This document shows, in pieces, positions 1 through 10,314 of a stretch of 64,000 nucleotides of DNA. The stretch's first letter is position 1; every line of letters starts with the position of its first letter. The stretch is from Meghimatium bilineatum. Lineage: Eukaryota > Mollusca > Gastropoda > Stylommatophora > Philomycidae. Location of the stretch: NCBI GenBank assembly GCA_034231615.1, contig CM067312.1, forward strand, positions 7,675,747-7,739,746. The letters run 5' to 3'. The notes below the pieces were generated by a model. It made no database searches, was not told where the DNA came from, and saw only the letters and a list, made by a program, of their open reading frames with translations. A program made the position numbers and the translations under genes.

Positions 1-467
1 TCTGAGTGACTCCTCAATGTCTGAGTGACTCCTTAATGTCTGAGTGACTCCGCAATGTCTGAGTGACTCCTCAATGTCTGAGTGATTCCTCAATGTCTGG
101 GTGACGCCTCAATGTCTGAGTGACTCCTCAATGTCTGAGTGACGTCTCAATGTCTGAGTGACTCCTCAATGTCTGAGTGACTCCTCAATGTCTGGGTGAC
201 GCCTCAATGTCTGAGTGACTCCTCAATGTCTGAGTGACGCCTCAATGTCTGAGTGACTCCTTAATGTCTGAGTGACACCTCAATGTCTGGGTGACGCCTC
301 AATGTCTGAGTGACTCCTCAATGTCTGGGTGACTCCTCAATGTCTGGGTGACGCCTCAATGTCTGAGTGACTCCTCAATGTCTGGGTGACGCCTCATTGG
401 GTGACGCCTCAATGTCTGGGTGACTCCTCAATGTCTGGGTGACGCCTCAATGTCTGGGTGACGCCTC
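1..467. repeat. 19-bp minisatellite
   Basis: About 24 head-to-tail copies of a 19-bp unit, TCTGAGTGACTCCTCAATG, with recurrent variants (TCTGGG, GACGCC). The array is cut by the window start, so its true length is unknown. One copy near 390 is shortened. It is non-coding. Confidence 0.95.
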
Positions 468-633
468 TTCATATGTACACTTCATATATACACTTCATAT
501 GTACACTTCATATATACACTTCGTATATACACTTCATATATACACTTCATATATACACTTCGTATATACACTTCATATATACACTTCATATGTACTCTTC
601 ATATATACACTTCGTATATACACTTCGTATATA
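466..633. repeat. 13-bp minisatellite
   Basis: About 13 copies of ACTTCATATATAC, with an alternating ACTTCGTATATAC variant. It abuts the preceding 19-bp array without a spacer. The 69-residue open frame running through it is a translated repeat, not a gene. Just downstream (about 633-705) is a degenerate duplication carrying CCGTACAG. Confidence 0.93.
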
Positions 634-864
634 GCCGTACAGTATTAGAGCTGAATATACACGCCAACTATATCCGTACAGCTGTGGAGCTGAGAATACT
701 TGATATACTGTATTACAGCGGTAGATATGAACATATTTCATATATTAATTGCAAAATGAATGAGTTTACTCTGGTCAAGCCGGGTTGGAACCTTTACCAG
801 TCAGATTAAGACTTAAGCGGAGAGAGAGATACCATAAACCAACTTTCTATGACACTACTCTAGT

Positions 865-1843
865 GATAGAGAGAGTGAAAGAGAAAGGAAGAAAGAGCGA
901 GAAAAATAAAGAGAGAGAGGAAGAAAGAGAGAAAGAAAGAAAGAGAGAAAGAGAGAGAGAAATAAAGAGAGAGAGGGAAAGAAGGAGAGAGAGAAAGAAC
1001 GATAGAAAGAAGAATGAAGGAGAGAAAGAGAAAGAAAGAGAGAGAGAGGGAAAGAAAGAGAGAAGAAAGAGAGAAAGAAAGAGCGAGAGAAAGGAAGAGA
1101 GAAGAAAGAGAGAAAGAAAGAGAAAGAGAAAGGAAGAGAGAAGAAAGAGAGAAAGAAAGAGAAAGAGAGAAAGAGGTAGAGGACGTCTTCATCTTGAGAA
1201 CCAACAAGGGAGTTAGAAGAACGTTATATTGCTGGTTTCACAGTGGAATTGCGTTTTTGCGTCTTCTGGACCAGCACATCCGTTTCGTCATGAAAGAGAG
1301 AACAAGGAAGAGAGCCATAGAACAAAAGGAGGACCACAAAATATATGATAGAGCTTTGAGAGAGAATAAGAAAAAGAATAGAAGGAAAAGAGAAAAAGAA
1401 AGAAATAGAAAACAAAAGAAAAAAAGAGAAAAAACGTGAGAGAAAAAGCAAAAAATAAAGATACAGCTAAAAATAGAGAGAAGGAAAGGAAAAAGAAAAA
1501 AAAACGAGAAAGAGATATAGGAAAGAGAGAAAGAACGAACGGGACAGAGATAGAGAAAGGAAGAACTATATCTCATAGAAGAAGGGAAAAAGCGATAGAA
1601 AAGATAAAGATCGATGGAGGAGAGAAAAAATAGTGAAAGGGTAACAGAAGCAAAGGGAACGAAAGAAAGATAATATATAGAAAGAGAGAGAAATAGAGAT
1701 AAAAAAATAAGAGATACAACGAAAGTGAGAAATAGCTATAGCGTTACAGATAAGAGTGAAACAAAATTAGAGAACGCGAGAGAATATGATAAAGAGAAAG
1801 AAAGAGGAAGCGGTAACAAGGAAAGAGAAACGTAGAGAGGGAA

Positions 1844-1883
<40 letters not shown>

Positions 1884-1900
1884 TGGGAAGAAATTGCGTC
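865..1900. repeat. Polypurine (GA-rich) tract
   Basis: Roughly 1 kb of almost pure purine on the plus strand (GAGAAAGAAAGA-type), broken by mixed sequence at about 1180-1310. Open frames on both strands (Lys/Arg/Glu-rich on plus, Ser/Leu/Phe-rich on minus) follow from the composition. Mirror-symmetric purine tracts of this kind can form triplex DNA in vitro; that is general knowledge and is not shown here. Confidence 0.9.
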
Positions 1901-2490
1901 AAGTAAGAGGGTTTAAGACCGATTTTAAATTTGTTAAAAATGAACAAAAAAACCCACAAAAAAGCGATAGATAGACAGAAACAGAGGGAGAAGAGAGTCC
2001 TTGGAAGTGAACAGTGCGTGTAAACTTTTTAAATAGTCTGCAGAAATGACATAATATGAAAACAAAAACAAGAAAAAAAAGTGGAGATAGAAAATCTTTT
2101 CATACCCACCTAAAGAACACAACAACAGCATTAACTTTCTTGTATGCAAGTTTTGTTATATATTAAAAACATAGTGAGAAAATTTCACCGAGCCGACAAA
2201 AAGATAACGGAAATCGAAAGGATTATTTGGAAATTGGTCTCGCATAGTGTAGAATCCCTTCCGGGAATCTCAAATTCCAGCGAGATCTGTTAAAGATTCT
2301 CTGAGCTTGGTAAATGTCTTGAGCGCACGATGACTTGTGGTTCAAATTAAAGTCAATGAAGTAAGGATTATTGGTGCTAGATTGTGAAGTAATATACAAG
2401 GAAATATATGTAAGATGTACCTGCTGTGATCATTAGCGTTAATTTACGGGAAAGCAAATTAAAGATTTATAAGAAAAAATACGCAATTCG
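1901..2490. other. Unassigned AT-rich spacer
   Basis: No convincing open frame, tandem repeat or transposon end was recognised between the purine tract and the CAT/CAC run. Confidence 0.5.
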
Positions 2491-2495
2491 CCATC

Positions 2496-2580
2496 ATTAT
2501 CATTACAATTATCATTACAATCATTACCACAACTTCCGCCATCATAATCATCATCATCATCACAATCACTACCACAATCA
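2496..2580. repeat. CAT/CAC triplet-rich run
   Basis: Imperfect CAT, CAC and AAT triplets (for example CATCATCATCATCACAATCA). The His-rich open frame over it is compositional. Confidence 0.8.
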
Positions 2581-2581
2581 A

Positions 2582-2650
2582 CCGAGAGGCTTACAGAGTG
2601 GCATTGAAGAACACGTTCTGCAAAAGACACGTTATATAGATCGATAGATA
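2582..2650 (+). mobile_element. LINE 3'-end scrap (family L-G)
   Basis: The segment reads GAGGCTTACAGAGTGGCATT, then AACACGTTCTGC and a short GATA-like tail. It matches the 3' end of the better preserved LINE at 26281-26815, which reads GAGCCTTACAGAATGTCAGT then AACAACGTTCTG. Only about 70 bp is recognisable, so this is a severely truncated or decayed copy. Confidence 0.4.
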
Positions 2651-3340
2651 GTAATTTGAAGATTTTGGAACATGTACCGCCACATCAACTTGGAAAATCT
2701 AGTAATGAAGGTGTGGTTGCAAGTAACAGACGAACAGGCCGCCCAAGACGATAAAGGATAAAAGTTAATTCAGAGTCTTTTATTATGATATCAAATTATC
2801 ATTAAAAATGTTGTGTTTCAGGTAATCCTGTCATTATGGCCTCCAAGATATAAATATTTCACTCATTAGCACTTTAACTTTGTTTCTCTCCATTTCTCTT
2901 CCTTATCTCACACTAGATTGCGCCTCTTGTATTATTAATTTAACTTTACCCCCCCCCTCTTTTCTACATTCCTCCCCTAAAACGTAGCCATCTCCTTAAT
3001 CTTTCCATCCCTCATTCAATTAGCAAGCTAATTTCCTCTTTCATCAAATTGTAATTTCCTCTACAACAAGGAATCTATGCACATTCTAGTTCCTCGTGGT
3101 CTGCTTCATTTCTGGCTGACATTTTCCTGTAAATCTCACAGCCATTTATCTTGTACTATTTGACGTATTTCTGCATTTGTTTTCAAGTTCTTCATCGTTC
3201 TTGTTATCCAGACTAAATCAGACGCTGGATATATGGATTTCATCCATCAATTGTACTGTGGTCACCAGTCCCGTGACAAGACAATAGAAATTGATCGTCA
3301 AAGCTGTTTCTGATGGTCATCATTTTTTTCTTGTGGTGTA
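2651..3340. other. Mostly unassigned spacer
   Basis: Mixed sequence with pyrimidine-rich patches. Near 2720-2760 there is a fragment (ACAGGCCGCCCAAGACGA) resembling the GRPRR-coding end of LINEs seen elsewhere in the window, too short to classify. No gene seen. Confidence 0.45.
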
Positions 3341-3611
3341 GTCTTCTTCTGCGTTCGTTCTCAAACTCCTGCAGATTAGCAGGATGTAGTCCGGAGAACG
3401 AAATGCTTTGTGTCATGGTTTACAGCATTGCTGCTATATCTGCGCCTTTTGGCCTGACACATCCGCCTTCAGCATGGCTTGGGTCACTGACCCTATATGG
3501 GATGGGACAGCCAACTCGATCTCATAACCTCCTTAGTCGCCTTTTACGACATGAGTGGAAAGTAAACAGTGTTGCTACTCTTTGCTCCCCTTTCGGGCCT
3601 CGGCAACACAC
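3341..3611 (-). mobile_element. SINE-like repeat S-3, antisense
   Basis: About 270 bp that is the reverse complement of 36960-37240 and also related to 9312-9555 and 61495-61735. In sense orientation it ends with CTGCAGGAGTTTGAGAAC followed by a GAA-rich tail. Internal landmarks shared by copies are CATGTCGTAAAAGGCAAC, CCCATATAGGGTCAGTGACC and GACACAACACATTCCG. The best copy (36.9 kb) has a tRNA-like head upstream; this copy lacks it. Confidence 0.7.
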
Positions 3612-3624
3612 TGGCGTAGTGGTG

Positions 3625-3785
3625 TAGTAAAGTGGGCAGTTCTGTAAAATTTGTTCTGCGTTTTTTAGAGATTGTCTACATGGGCACATTTTGATGTCGC
3701 CAACTCCAAACTTCCTGTACGGAATTCTTACATGTGATGTTTGAGTGTTGTGAAATGTTCTATATTATCTGTAGTCTTTTCACAG
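3625..3785 (-). mobile_element. LINE C-terminal fragment with Cys-rich knuckle (L-K), antisense
   Basis: The reverse complement reads VGDIKMCPCRQSLKNAEQ followed by ILQNCPLY. This is the Cys-x-Cys ... Cys pattern found after the RNase H/RT region of many invertebrate non-LTR retrotransposons, where the Cys motif is followed by a 'TEHVLQxCPL'-type helix. A related antisense piece lies at 56441-56727. Only this motif region survives. Confidence 0.6.
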
Positions 3786-3940
3786 GTAACTGATGGTTGA
3801 TCGTATCTACACTTGCCGCTAAGCGTAGGTATGGGAACGTCTGTTGTCGTTCCAAGGCCAGATGTGATGTCTTAGTTGCGTTAAATCCACGTTTGTTTAA
3901 GGATATCTTGATATTTTCTATCCACCGTTTTTTTTACCTA
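3786..3940 (-). mobile_element. LINE L-A 3' end, antisense, short copy
   Basis: Matches the last ~150 bp of family L-A: TTGATCGTATCTACACTTGC, CGCTAAGCGTAGG, then CAAGGCCAGATGTG and TTTCTATCCACCG. It lies directly upstream of a second antisense L-A copy, so two independent 5'-truncated insertions sit in tandem here. Confidence 0.7.
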
Positions 3941-3991
3941 TTCTCAAACTAAAGCAATTACTTTTTCCTTTCTTCCAATCCTGAGCCTGAT

Positions 3992-4072
3992 GATTGTCTA
4001 TTGTCTATTGTCTATTGTCTATTGTCTATTGTCTATTGTCTATTGTCTATTGTCTATTGTCTATTGTCTATC
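3992..4072 (-). repeat. (GACAATA)n heptamer tail of LINE L-A
   Basis: About 11.5 perfect copies of TATTGTC on the plus strand (GACAATA in LINE sense). It is joined directly to the CCCCAGGTGGATGATGG end of the antisense L-A element, so it is the 3' terminal tail of that LINE. Other L-A copies (28.1, 45.2 and 57.4 kb) show only one to three heptamers, so this tail has expanded. Confidence 0.85.
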
Positions 4073-4360
4073 CCCAGGTGGATGATGGTCAGAATATCCA
4101 CACTTGCCGCTAAGAGTTGGGATGCTGACTCGGATCTATCTAAATCCAGATGTGTCGCCTTGGCTGTGGTTAATCCGTATTTATTCAGAGTTGTCTTGTT
4201 ATTATCTATCCATCTTTTTCTAGGTCTTCCTCTGTCTTTGTATCCAGATCTTCTCATGTTATATGTTCATGTCGGTAGTTGGTCATGGTTCATTATCATA
4301 AGGTTTCCAAATCATTGTATTTGTTGTTTCTTGATTCTGTGCATGGTCTTATAACGATTC
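4073..4360 (-). mobile_element. LINE L-A 3' region, antisense
   Basis: 5'-truncated non-LTR retrotransposon fragment. The minus-strand frame (4257 to 4054) contains GYKDRGRPRKRWIDNNKTT, then LNKYGLTTAKATHLDLDRSE. The GRPRKRWIDN motif is the familiar C-terminal block of invertebrate LINE reverse-transcriptase proteins. The plus-strand frame across the heptamers is only its shadow. Compare 27780-28115 (sense), 38345-38720, 45190-45400 and 57375-58175 (antisense). RT catalytic motifs are absent, so the fragment cannot be active. Confidence 0.8.
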
Positions 4361-4492
4361 CTCAATTGGTATAGTTTCAATCGGTATAAAAACTATTTTT
4401 TTTTCTAAGTAATTACACAAACACACACAAATATATATATAAATTTCTAAACTTAAAGAATAAGCCATATATCTATATCTTTTTGCCACCCA

Positions 4493-5862
4493 TCTATCTC
4501 TACTCGTTCACCCTCCCATCTATCTACTCGTCCACCCATCTATTTCTACTCGTTCACTCTCCCATCTATCTACTCGTCCACCAATCTATCTACTCGTCCA
4601 CCCATCTATCTCTATTCGCCCATTCACCCATCTATCTACTTGTCCACCCATCTATATCTATTCGCCCACTTATCCATCTATCTACAAGTTTATCCATCTA
4701 TCTCTACTCGCCCACTCAGTCATCTATCTTTACCCGTCCACCCATCTACCTACTCGTCCACCCATCTATCTACTAATCCACCCACCCATCTATCTACTAA
4801 TCCATACATCTATCTCTACTCGTCCACCCAACCATCTATCTACTAATCCATCCATCTATCTCTACTCGCCCACTCACCCATCTATCTCTATTCATCCACT
4901 CACCGATCTATCTCTATTCGCCCACTCACCCATCTATCTCTATTCGCCCACTCACCCATCTATCTCTATTCGCCGACTCACCCATCTATCTCTATTCGAC
5001 CACACACCCATCTATCTACTAGTCCACCCAAACATCTATCTCTATTCGCCCACTCATCCATCTATCTCTATTAGACCACACGCCCATCTATCTACTAGTC
5101 CACCCATCTATCTCTATTCGACCACACACCCATCTATCTACTAGTCCACCCATCTATCTCTATTCGCCCACTCACCCATCTATCTACTAGTCCACCCATC
5201 TATCTCTATTCGCCCACTCACCCATCTATCTACTAGTCCACCCATCTATCTCTATTCGCCCACTCACCCATCTATCTCTACTTGCCCACTCACCCATCTA
5301 TCTACTCGTCCACCCATCCATCTCTATTCGCCCACTCACCCATCTGTCTACTAGTCCACCCATCTATCTCTATTCGCCCACTCACCCATCTATCTCTATT
5401 CGCCCACTCACCCATCTATCTCTACTTGCCCACTCACCCATCTATCTACTCGTCCACCCATCCATCTCTATTCGCCCACTCACCCATCTATCTACTCATC
5501 CACCCATCCATCTCTATTCGCCCACTCACCCATCTATCTACTCGTCCACCCATCCATCTCTATTCGCCCACTCACCCATCTATCTCTACTTGCCCACTCA
5601 CCCATCTATCTACTCATCCACCCATCTATCTCTATTCGCCCACTCACCCATCTATCTCTATTCGCCCACTCACCCATCTATCTCTATTCGCCCACTCACC
5701 CATCTATCTCTATTCGCCCACTCACCCATCTATCTCTATTCGCCCACTCACCCATCTATCTACTCGTCCACCCATCTATCTCTATTCGCCCACACACCCA
5801 TCTGTCTACTAGTCCACCCATCTATCTACTCGCCCACCTATCTATCTCCACTCCTTCATTCC
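4493..5862. repeat. 1.4-kb minisatellite, mixed 26-bp and 20-bp units
   Basis: A long array alternating a 26-bp unit (CATCTATCTCTATTCGCCCA + CTCACC) with a 20-bp unit (CATCTATCTACTCGTCCACC). The proportion changes along the array: 20-bp units are commoner at the left, and nearly pure 26-bp units occur around 5640-5760. The 107-176-residue frames (HPSIYLYSPT-like) are repeat translations. Confidence 0.95.
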
Positions 5863-6207
5863 TCTATATGTCTCATATTCTATGTTTACACGCCATCAAA
5901 TAAATCTTTCTGACCAAATTAATAACATGTAAAATTCAACAAACCATTCAGTAGCACAACAACCAACTCGTAATCAAACATACAAGATTAGCACTTCATA
6001 AAGCGAGTCATCCCAGGGGAGAGTTTTGTATCTGCCATCAATATTAATGTCTCTCGCGGGATTCACCAGTCCATTTCAGTATCCTAGTGTCTTGGTAATT
6101 ATTTCTCCAGGGACGAAATAGCTGTATGACTTTTCCGAAATTGTCTTGTAGCAAATGTTCTGGGAACAGATTTTTAGAAGCAGCAGAATTGTGGTTTGTT
6201 CGGAAGC
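5863..6207. other. Unassigned spacer
   Basis: No gene, array or element end recognised. Confidence 0.45.
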
Positions 6208-6497
6208 TGAAAGTAATGCTCGTATTGTGGTTGAATGTATTCTTATGTTGAAAGTAATGTTTGTATTGTGGTTGAATGTATTCTTATGTTGAAAGTAATG
6301 TTTGTATTGTGGTTGAATGTATTCTTATGTTGAAAGTAATGTTTGTATTGTGGTTGAATGTATTCTTATGTTGAAAGTAATGTTTGTATTGTGGTTGAAT
6401 GTATTCTTATATTGAAAGTAATGTTTGTATTGTGGTGGAATGTATTCTTATATTGAAAGTAATGTTTGTATTGTGGTTGGATGTGTTCTTTTGTTGA
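6208..6497. repeat. 41-bp minisatellite
   Basis: About seven copies of a 41-bp unit beginning TTGAAAGTAATGTTTGTATT and ending TGTATTCTTATG. The central copies are nearly identical and the edge copies are diverged. Confidence 0.93.
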
Positions 6498-6814
6498 AAA
6501 ATGGCGATCTCTAGATGTGTACATTTTAAATTAAAAAATCAGAAGGCACTAAAAGGTAAAGGTATGCCCCATGTCAGCAATGTGCTGTCGATAACTGAGG
6601 AAGAATAATAATTCGTGTACTGAACCGCAGTAACTATTAGGTAGGATGGCCAATTTCCTTTCTTGTTTTGTTTTACCTTCCATCACCCATGCGTCAGGCA
6701 CTATTTTACAGCTCCATGGACTGGAGGGACGTTCGTGTCAGGCGAGAAATAACCACCCGGATTTTTATGTCCAGGTTTCGAACACGCTTTCATACCATGT
6801 TTTAAATCGGTCAT

Positions 6815-7061
6815 GGTCAGAGAACATAGTCAGAGAACATAGTCAGAGAACTTAGTCAGAGAACTTAGTCAGAGAACATAGTCAGAGAACATAGTAAGAG
6901 AACTTAGCCAGAGAACATAGTCAGAGAACATAGTCAGAGAACATAGTCAGACAACATAGTCAGAGAACGTAGTCAGAGAACGTAGTCAGAGAACACAGTC
7001 AGAGAACATAGTCAAAGAATGTAGTCAGAGAACGTAGTCATAGAACATAGTCAGAGAACGT
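6815..7061. repeat. 13-bp minisatellite
   Basis: About 19 copies of GTCAGAGAACATA with variants AACTTA, AACGTA and AACACA. Confidence 0.93.
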
Positions 7062-7082
7062 ATAAGATAAAATTAAAGGAAG

Positions 7083-7183
7083 GGATCCTAGAATTATTGA
7101 TAGTTGTTGACAATTGGGATCCCTGTATTCTTGACAGTTGTTGATACGGAGATCCCTGTATATTTGATAGTCATTGACAAGAG
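7083..7183. repeat. Degenerate ~45-bp tandem repeat
   Basis: Three diverged copies around GGGATCCCTGTATTCTTGAC and AGTTGTTGA. A similar single piece occurs at about 19165-19200. Confidence 0.55.
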
Positions 7184-7861
7184 CTATATGGAGTCAAAAA
7201 CTTAGCATAAAAGTGTTGTCATAATTGACGGAATTTCCCGAAGATATTTTCATTTCTATTTGTTAAAGTTGATTCAGCGTTGCCATAGTCTTCTGTGTAT
7301 CTGAGCTATTCGTTGTATCTTTAATCCTTTTTTCTAGCAACTTATTGTCACCCTACATATTAAATTAACGCCGATTCAGTGTTGCCATTATCTCGTGTGT
7401 ATCTGAACTATTCCTGCTAACTTTAACCTCATTTTCTCTAGAAACTTGTTGGCACCCTATAGTTCCTGTTCTTGATTGAATTCTCAAGTCTTGTCAATAC
7501 CTTTATCTAACTTAACACTTATATATGTCACTGTTCGTTGCCTGCTTGAAACATCTCCTATGAACAGAACGTGATTTTTCTCCTTACGTCATTAACACTG
7601 GTACCAAGTAATCCTTACACAGAGTTACGGGATCCTGATAGGTGTCGATGTATTTACATATTTTAGTTGGTCATTTTGTTGGTGGCAGTAAAAAATATGC
7701 CGCAGTCGTTTTCTGTGTCCTTCTGTGTCGTTTTCTTTGTTTTAGGAAGGTTTGTTAGGAAGCCTTCGTTAGGAAGGTTTGTTTGTCGTTACAGAGAGTT
7801 CGTGCTTGTCTTTGTAGCCAAAGCGTGTAAACGCTTGGATGTAACATACAAACGTGCTTTA
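7184..7861. other. Unassigned spacer
   Basis: Contains a diverged direct repeat (GATTCAGCGTTGCCATAGTC near 7270 and GATTCAGTGTTGCCATTATC near 7373, about 100 bp apart). The 71-residue frame at 7667-7882 has no recognisable domain and I do not call it a gene. Confidence 0.45.
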
Positions 7862-7863
7862 TA

Positions 7864-8036
7864 CAGTGGAATCTTTCTATAGCGCATTCTTTTATAACAA
7901 ATTTCCATATTTAACAACACTTTTCAAAATTTTCAATTATATTTATTCTATATTGTTGGTAATGTATATAGCGAATTCTATTCTTACACACATATTTTGT
8001 CGGTCCGGACCAGGTTGTTATAACTGGTTTCTACTG
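7864..8036 (+). mobile_element. 173-bp TA-flanked MITE
   Basis: Starts CAGTGGAATCTTTCTATAGC and ends GTTATAACTGGTTTCTACTG, so the reverse complement of its end begins CAGTAGAAACCAG. Both ends are flanked by TA (7862-7863 and 8037-8038). CAGT-starting inverted repeats with TA duplications are typical of pogo/Tigger-type Tc1-mariner elements, so this is best read as a non-autonomous member. It has no coding capacity. Orientation is arbitrary. Confidence 0.7.
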
Positions 8037-8351
8037 TACCAGTAAGCAATAATGGTATAATGGGTTTCCACTGTACCAGCAAACAACAATGTTATAACGG
8101 GTTTCCACTGTACCAGGAAGCAATAATGTTATAACAGGTTTCCACTGTACCAGCAAACAATAATGTTATAACGGGTTTTCACTGTACCAACAAGCAATAA
8201 TGGCATAACGGGTTTCCACTGTACCAGCAAGCAATAATGTTATAACGGGTTTCCAGCGTACCAGCAAACAATAATGTTATAACGGGTTTCCACAGTACCA
8301 GCAAACAATAATGTTGTAACGGGGTTCCAATGTACCAGCAAGCAGTAATGA
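8015..8351. repeat. 37-bp minisatellite built on a MITE end
   Basis: About nine copies of a 37-bp unit, GTTATAACGGGTTTCCACTG then TACCAGCAAACAATAAT. The first copy is the right terminal inverted repeat of the adjacent MITE (GTTATAACTGGTTTCTACTG) plus about 17 bp of flank, so the array grew from the element-flank junction. Confidence 0.9.
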
Positions 8352-8383
8352 GGACATATAGTTAAGTTAACCTCACTCTCTCT

Positions 8384-8640
8384 CGTCCTGCTCCACCCCA
8401 CCCTTCAGTCTTCGTTTTCCATCCCTTCTCTCACGTTCTATCTCCTCCTTCACTCATCCTCTCTTTCAAAACATTCTCCCTTACACTCTTATGTTTTCTC
8501 CCTCTCAAACGTTATCTCCTCCTCAATCTTTCTTTCCTCTCTCCCCTCTCTCTATGTCTCTCCGATATGTCCCCTCTTATTCCAAGCTTCACGGTCTCTG
8601 TTTCATCTTCTTCAGTTTTGTAAGGAAACCACAACTCCAT
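8384..8640. repeat. Pyrimidine-rich region
   Basis: CT-rich stretch (CTCTCTCTCGTCCTGC, CTCCCTCTC). It is followed at about 8659 by a run of around a dozen Gs. No gene seen. Confidence 0.6.
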
Positions 8641-8902
8641 TTGGGCTGATAGAAAGGGGTGGGGGGGGGGGTGAGGGAGACAGGGGTTGAAGTTTCCTTT
8701 TAATTATGAGATGAGACATAGAATTTTTGTGGGACATCAGACTGCCCCAATACATGCAAGTAAGAGAGATGACGGTACACGTTTACAGGAAGTCAGTACC
8801 GAGAGATGCTTCCAGTAATTGGGGTGCGACTTCCGGTTTGCTAGACTTTCACCAGTTTCCTTCCCTTAAGATTTATGCAGTCTTGATTCGCTCCTTTAGT
8901 CA

Positions 8903-9035
8903 TTTTCTTCTCATAGTTCTATACATTTTCTTTTAGACCTTCTCAAAGTTCTAGTCATTTTCTTCTAGACGTTCACATAGCTCTAGACATGTTCTTTTAG
9001 ACCTTCTCATAGTTCTAGACATTTTTCTCTAGATA
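8903..9035. repeat. ~32-bp minisatellite, 4 copies
   Basis: Four diverged copies of a unit containing AGTTCTAGACATTTTCTT and TTAGACCTTCTC. Confidence 0.75.
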
Positions 9036-9039
9036 CCAC

Positions 9040-9311
9040 AGGACTTGTGAGCGATTAGTTTTTACTTCCTATGTACAGTGTGGTGGTTTTTCTGAGCTTT
9101 ATTTCATACTCAGGAGACTTCAGCTTTCGGCTAAGTGCAGTGCCCATTGAAGGATCCTTCTACTTAGAGGGTGTCTTATAGATGACATGCTACAAAGCTT
9201 CCATAAGAAAGCCTCAATATAACGGCATGTTATCTACTAAGGTTTCCTGTTACATGGGCGGATTTTCTAGTGGGTCATTGGTGAAACGTATAGACCCAAC
9301 CGCATGCGCAG
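9040..9311 (-). mobile_element. SINE-like repeat S-5 (AAAC-tailed family), antisense
   Basis: Reverse complement of 17370-17665, also related to 37752-37882. Shared landmarks: GCGATTAG near the tail end, CTCAGGAGACTTCAGCTTTC, AGAAAGCCTCAATATAACGG and CATGCTACAAAGCTTCC. Sense copies end in (AAAC)n. I see no clear Pol III boxes, so it could instead be the 3' part of a LINE. Confidence 0.6.
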
Positions 9312-9555
9312 TGACACTATTACTTTCCATGAATGTCGTAAAAGAGGACTAAGGAGGTTTTTGGGGATGGAATTAGCTGTCTCATCCAAGACAGTGTCGA
9401 AGGTACCCAGAAATCATTCTGAAGTGGAATGTGTCAGACATAAATGAACAGATATCGCAGCTAAACTTTAAACTATAACACATTGCATTCCGTTTTCAAG
9501 ACTACATCCTGCTAATCTGCAGGAGTTTGAGAGCGAACGCAAAAGTAGAAGCTAC
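9312..9555 (+). mobile_element. SINE-like repeat S-3, sense
   Basis: Diverged copy of the family at 36960-37240. It carries TGTCGTAAAAGAGGACTAAG, CAGATATCGCAGC, ACATTGCATTCCG and the 3' end CTGCTAATCTGCAGGAGTTT with a GCAAAAGTAGAAG tail. It sits immediately next to the antisense S-5 copy. Confidence 0.65.
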
Positions 9556-10240
9556 TTCTCAACAATTGTTCTCAGCGTTACAGCTAGATACATTAAAAGA
9601 AAGAAGACGAATCGTTACTCCGTCTACACTCTATACTATCTTCATCACATATACTTTGAACTGTCTACCACGGCGACATCATCACTATGCTACCGTGAGC
9701 AACCGTCGTTTTCTGTTCATCACATTATACATTAACCAGTCGGTTAATGATTTTTCTGTCCGGCTGACTTGACCATCAGTGGTCATGAGGTCACCTAAAC
9801 ATGTCACTAGATAACTGATTGGTGGTGGCTAGAGAGGCGATGTTGTATTCTGCTTGATTTAGCAGAAGTGCCGTCTGTGAATAGAAAACGGCCATGTTTG
9901 GCTGGGTATGGTTGATAAGTACATATTTTGATTAATTAGATTTATGTATATTATAGGTTTGGCTGAAGACTAATCTGGCAAGCCGACTGTAAGAGTCAGT
10001 ACTGGTTTGGGCAAGACAAGAGCGGATATGAGGGCTGTTTAAAAGTTCGTGAAGACAAAAACAACAAAATAATTAACCGTATTGATCATGATAGACTGTG
10101 CCACTACAAGCATGAGCCGTGTGTGTCTGTCAGGGTTCGGTAGTTGAAGTCACTGCTAAGTGCAGTTATTGTGTTATTAAAGTCAGAAAGAAAAATGGCA
10201 GTATCCCAATGTGGCCACTCTATTGGTGAGAGTTCGCTTC
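9556..10240. other. Unassigned spacer
   Basis: No gene. Around 10030-10065 GAGGGCTGTTTAAAAGTTCG weakly resembles a mariner-type end, but no partner end was found. Confidence 0.4.
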
Positions 10241-10241
10241 T

Positions 10242-10314
10242 TGGTACGAAGATTGTAAAATCACTACTGCAAATTGTAGTTGGTGTGCATGTGTGGTATG
10301 AAAATTGTAAAATC
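10242..10314. repeat. ~50-bp duplicated target flank
   Basis: GAAGATTGTAAAATCACTAC and GCAAATTGTAGTTGGTGTGC form a 50-bp unit followed by the start of a second unit (TATGAAAATTGTAAAATC, 10297-10314). The rest of that second unit reappears after the LINE (10868-10918). The LINE therefore interrupted a 50-bp tandem duplication. Confidence 0.65.

Noticed and set aside
785-1974. Lys/Arg/Glu-rich and Ser/Leu/Phe-rich open frames on both strands
   Set aside because: They follow directly from a polypurine tract and overlap in several frames; no domain or codon signal.
5282-5913. 176- and 107-residue open frames with HPSIYLYSPT-like repeats
   Set aside because: Translation of the 26/20-bp minisatellite; several frames open at once.
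10030-10200. Mariner element start
   Set aside because: Only a weak resemblance of one end; no matching inverted partner or transposase frame.
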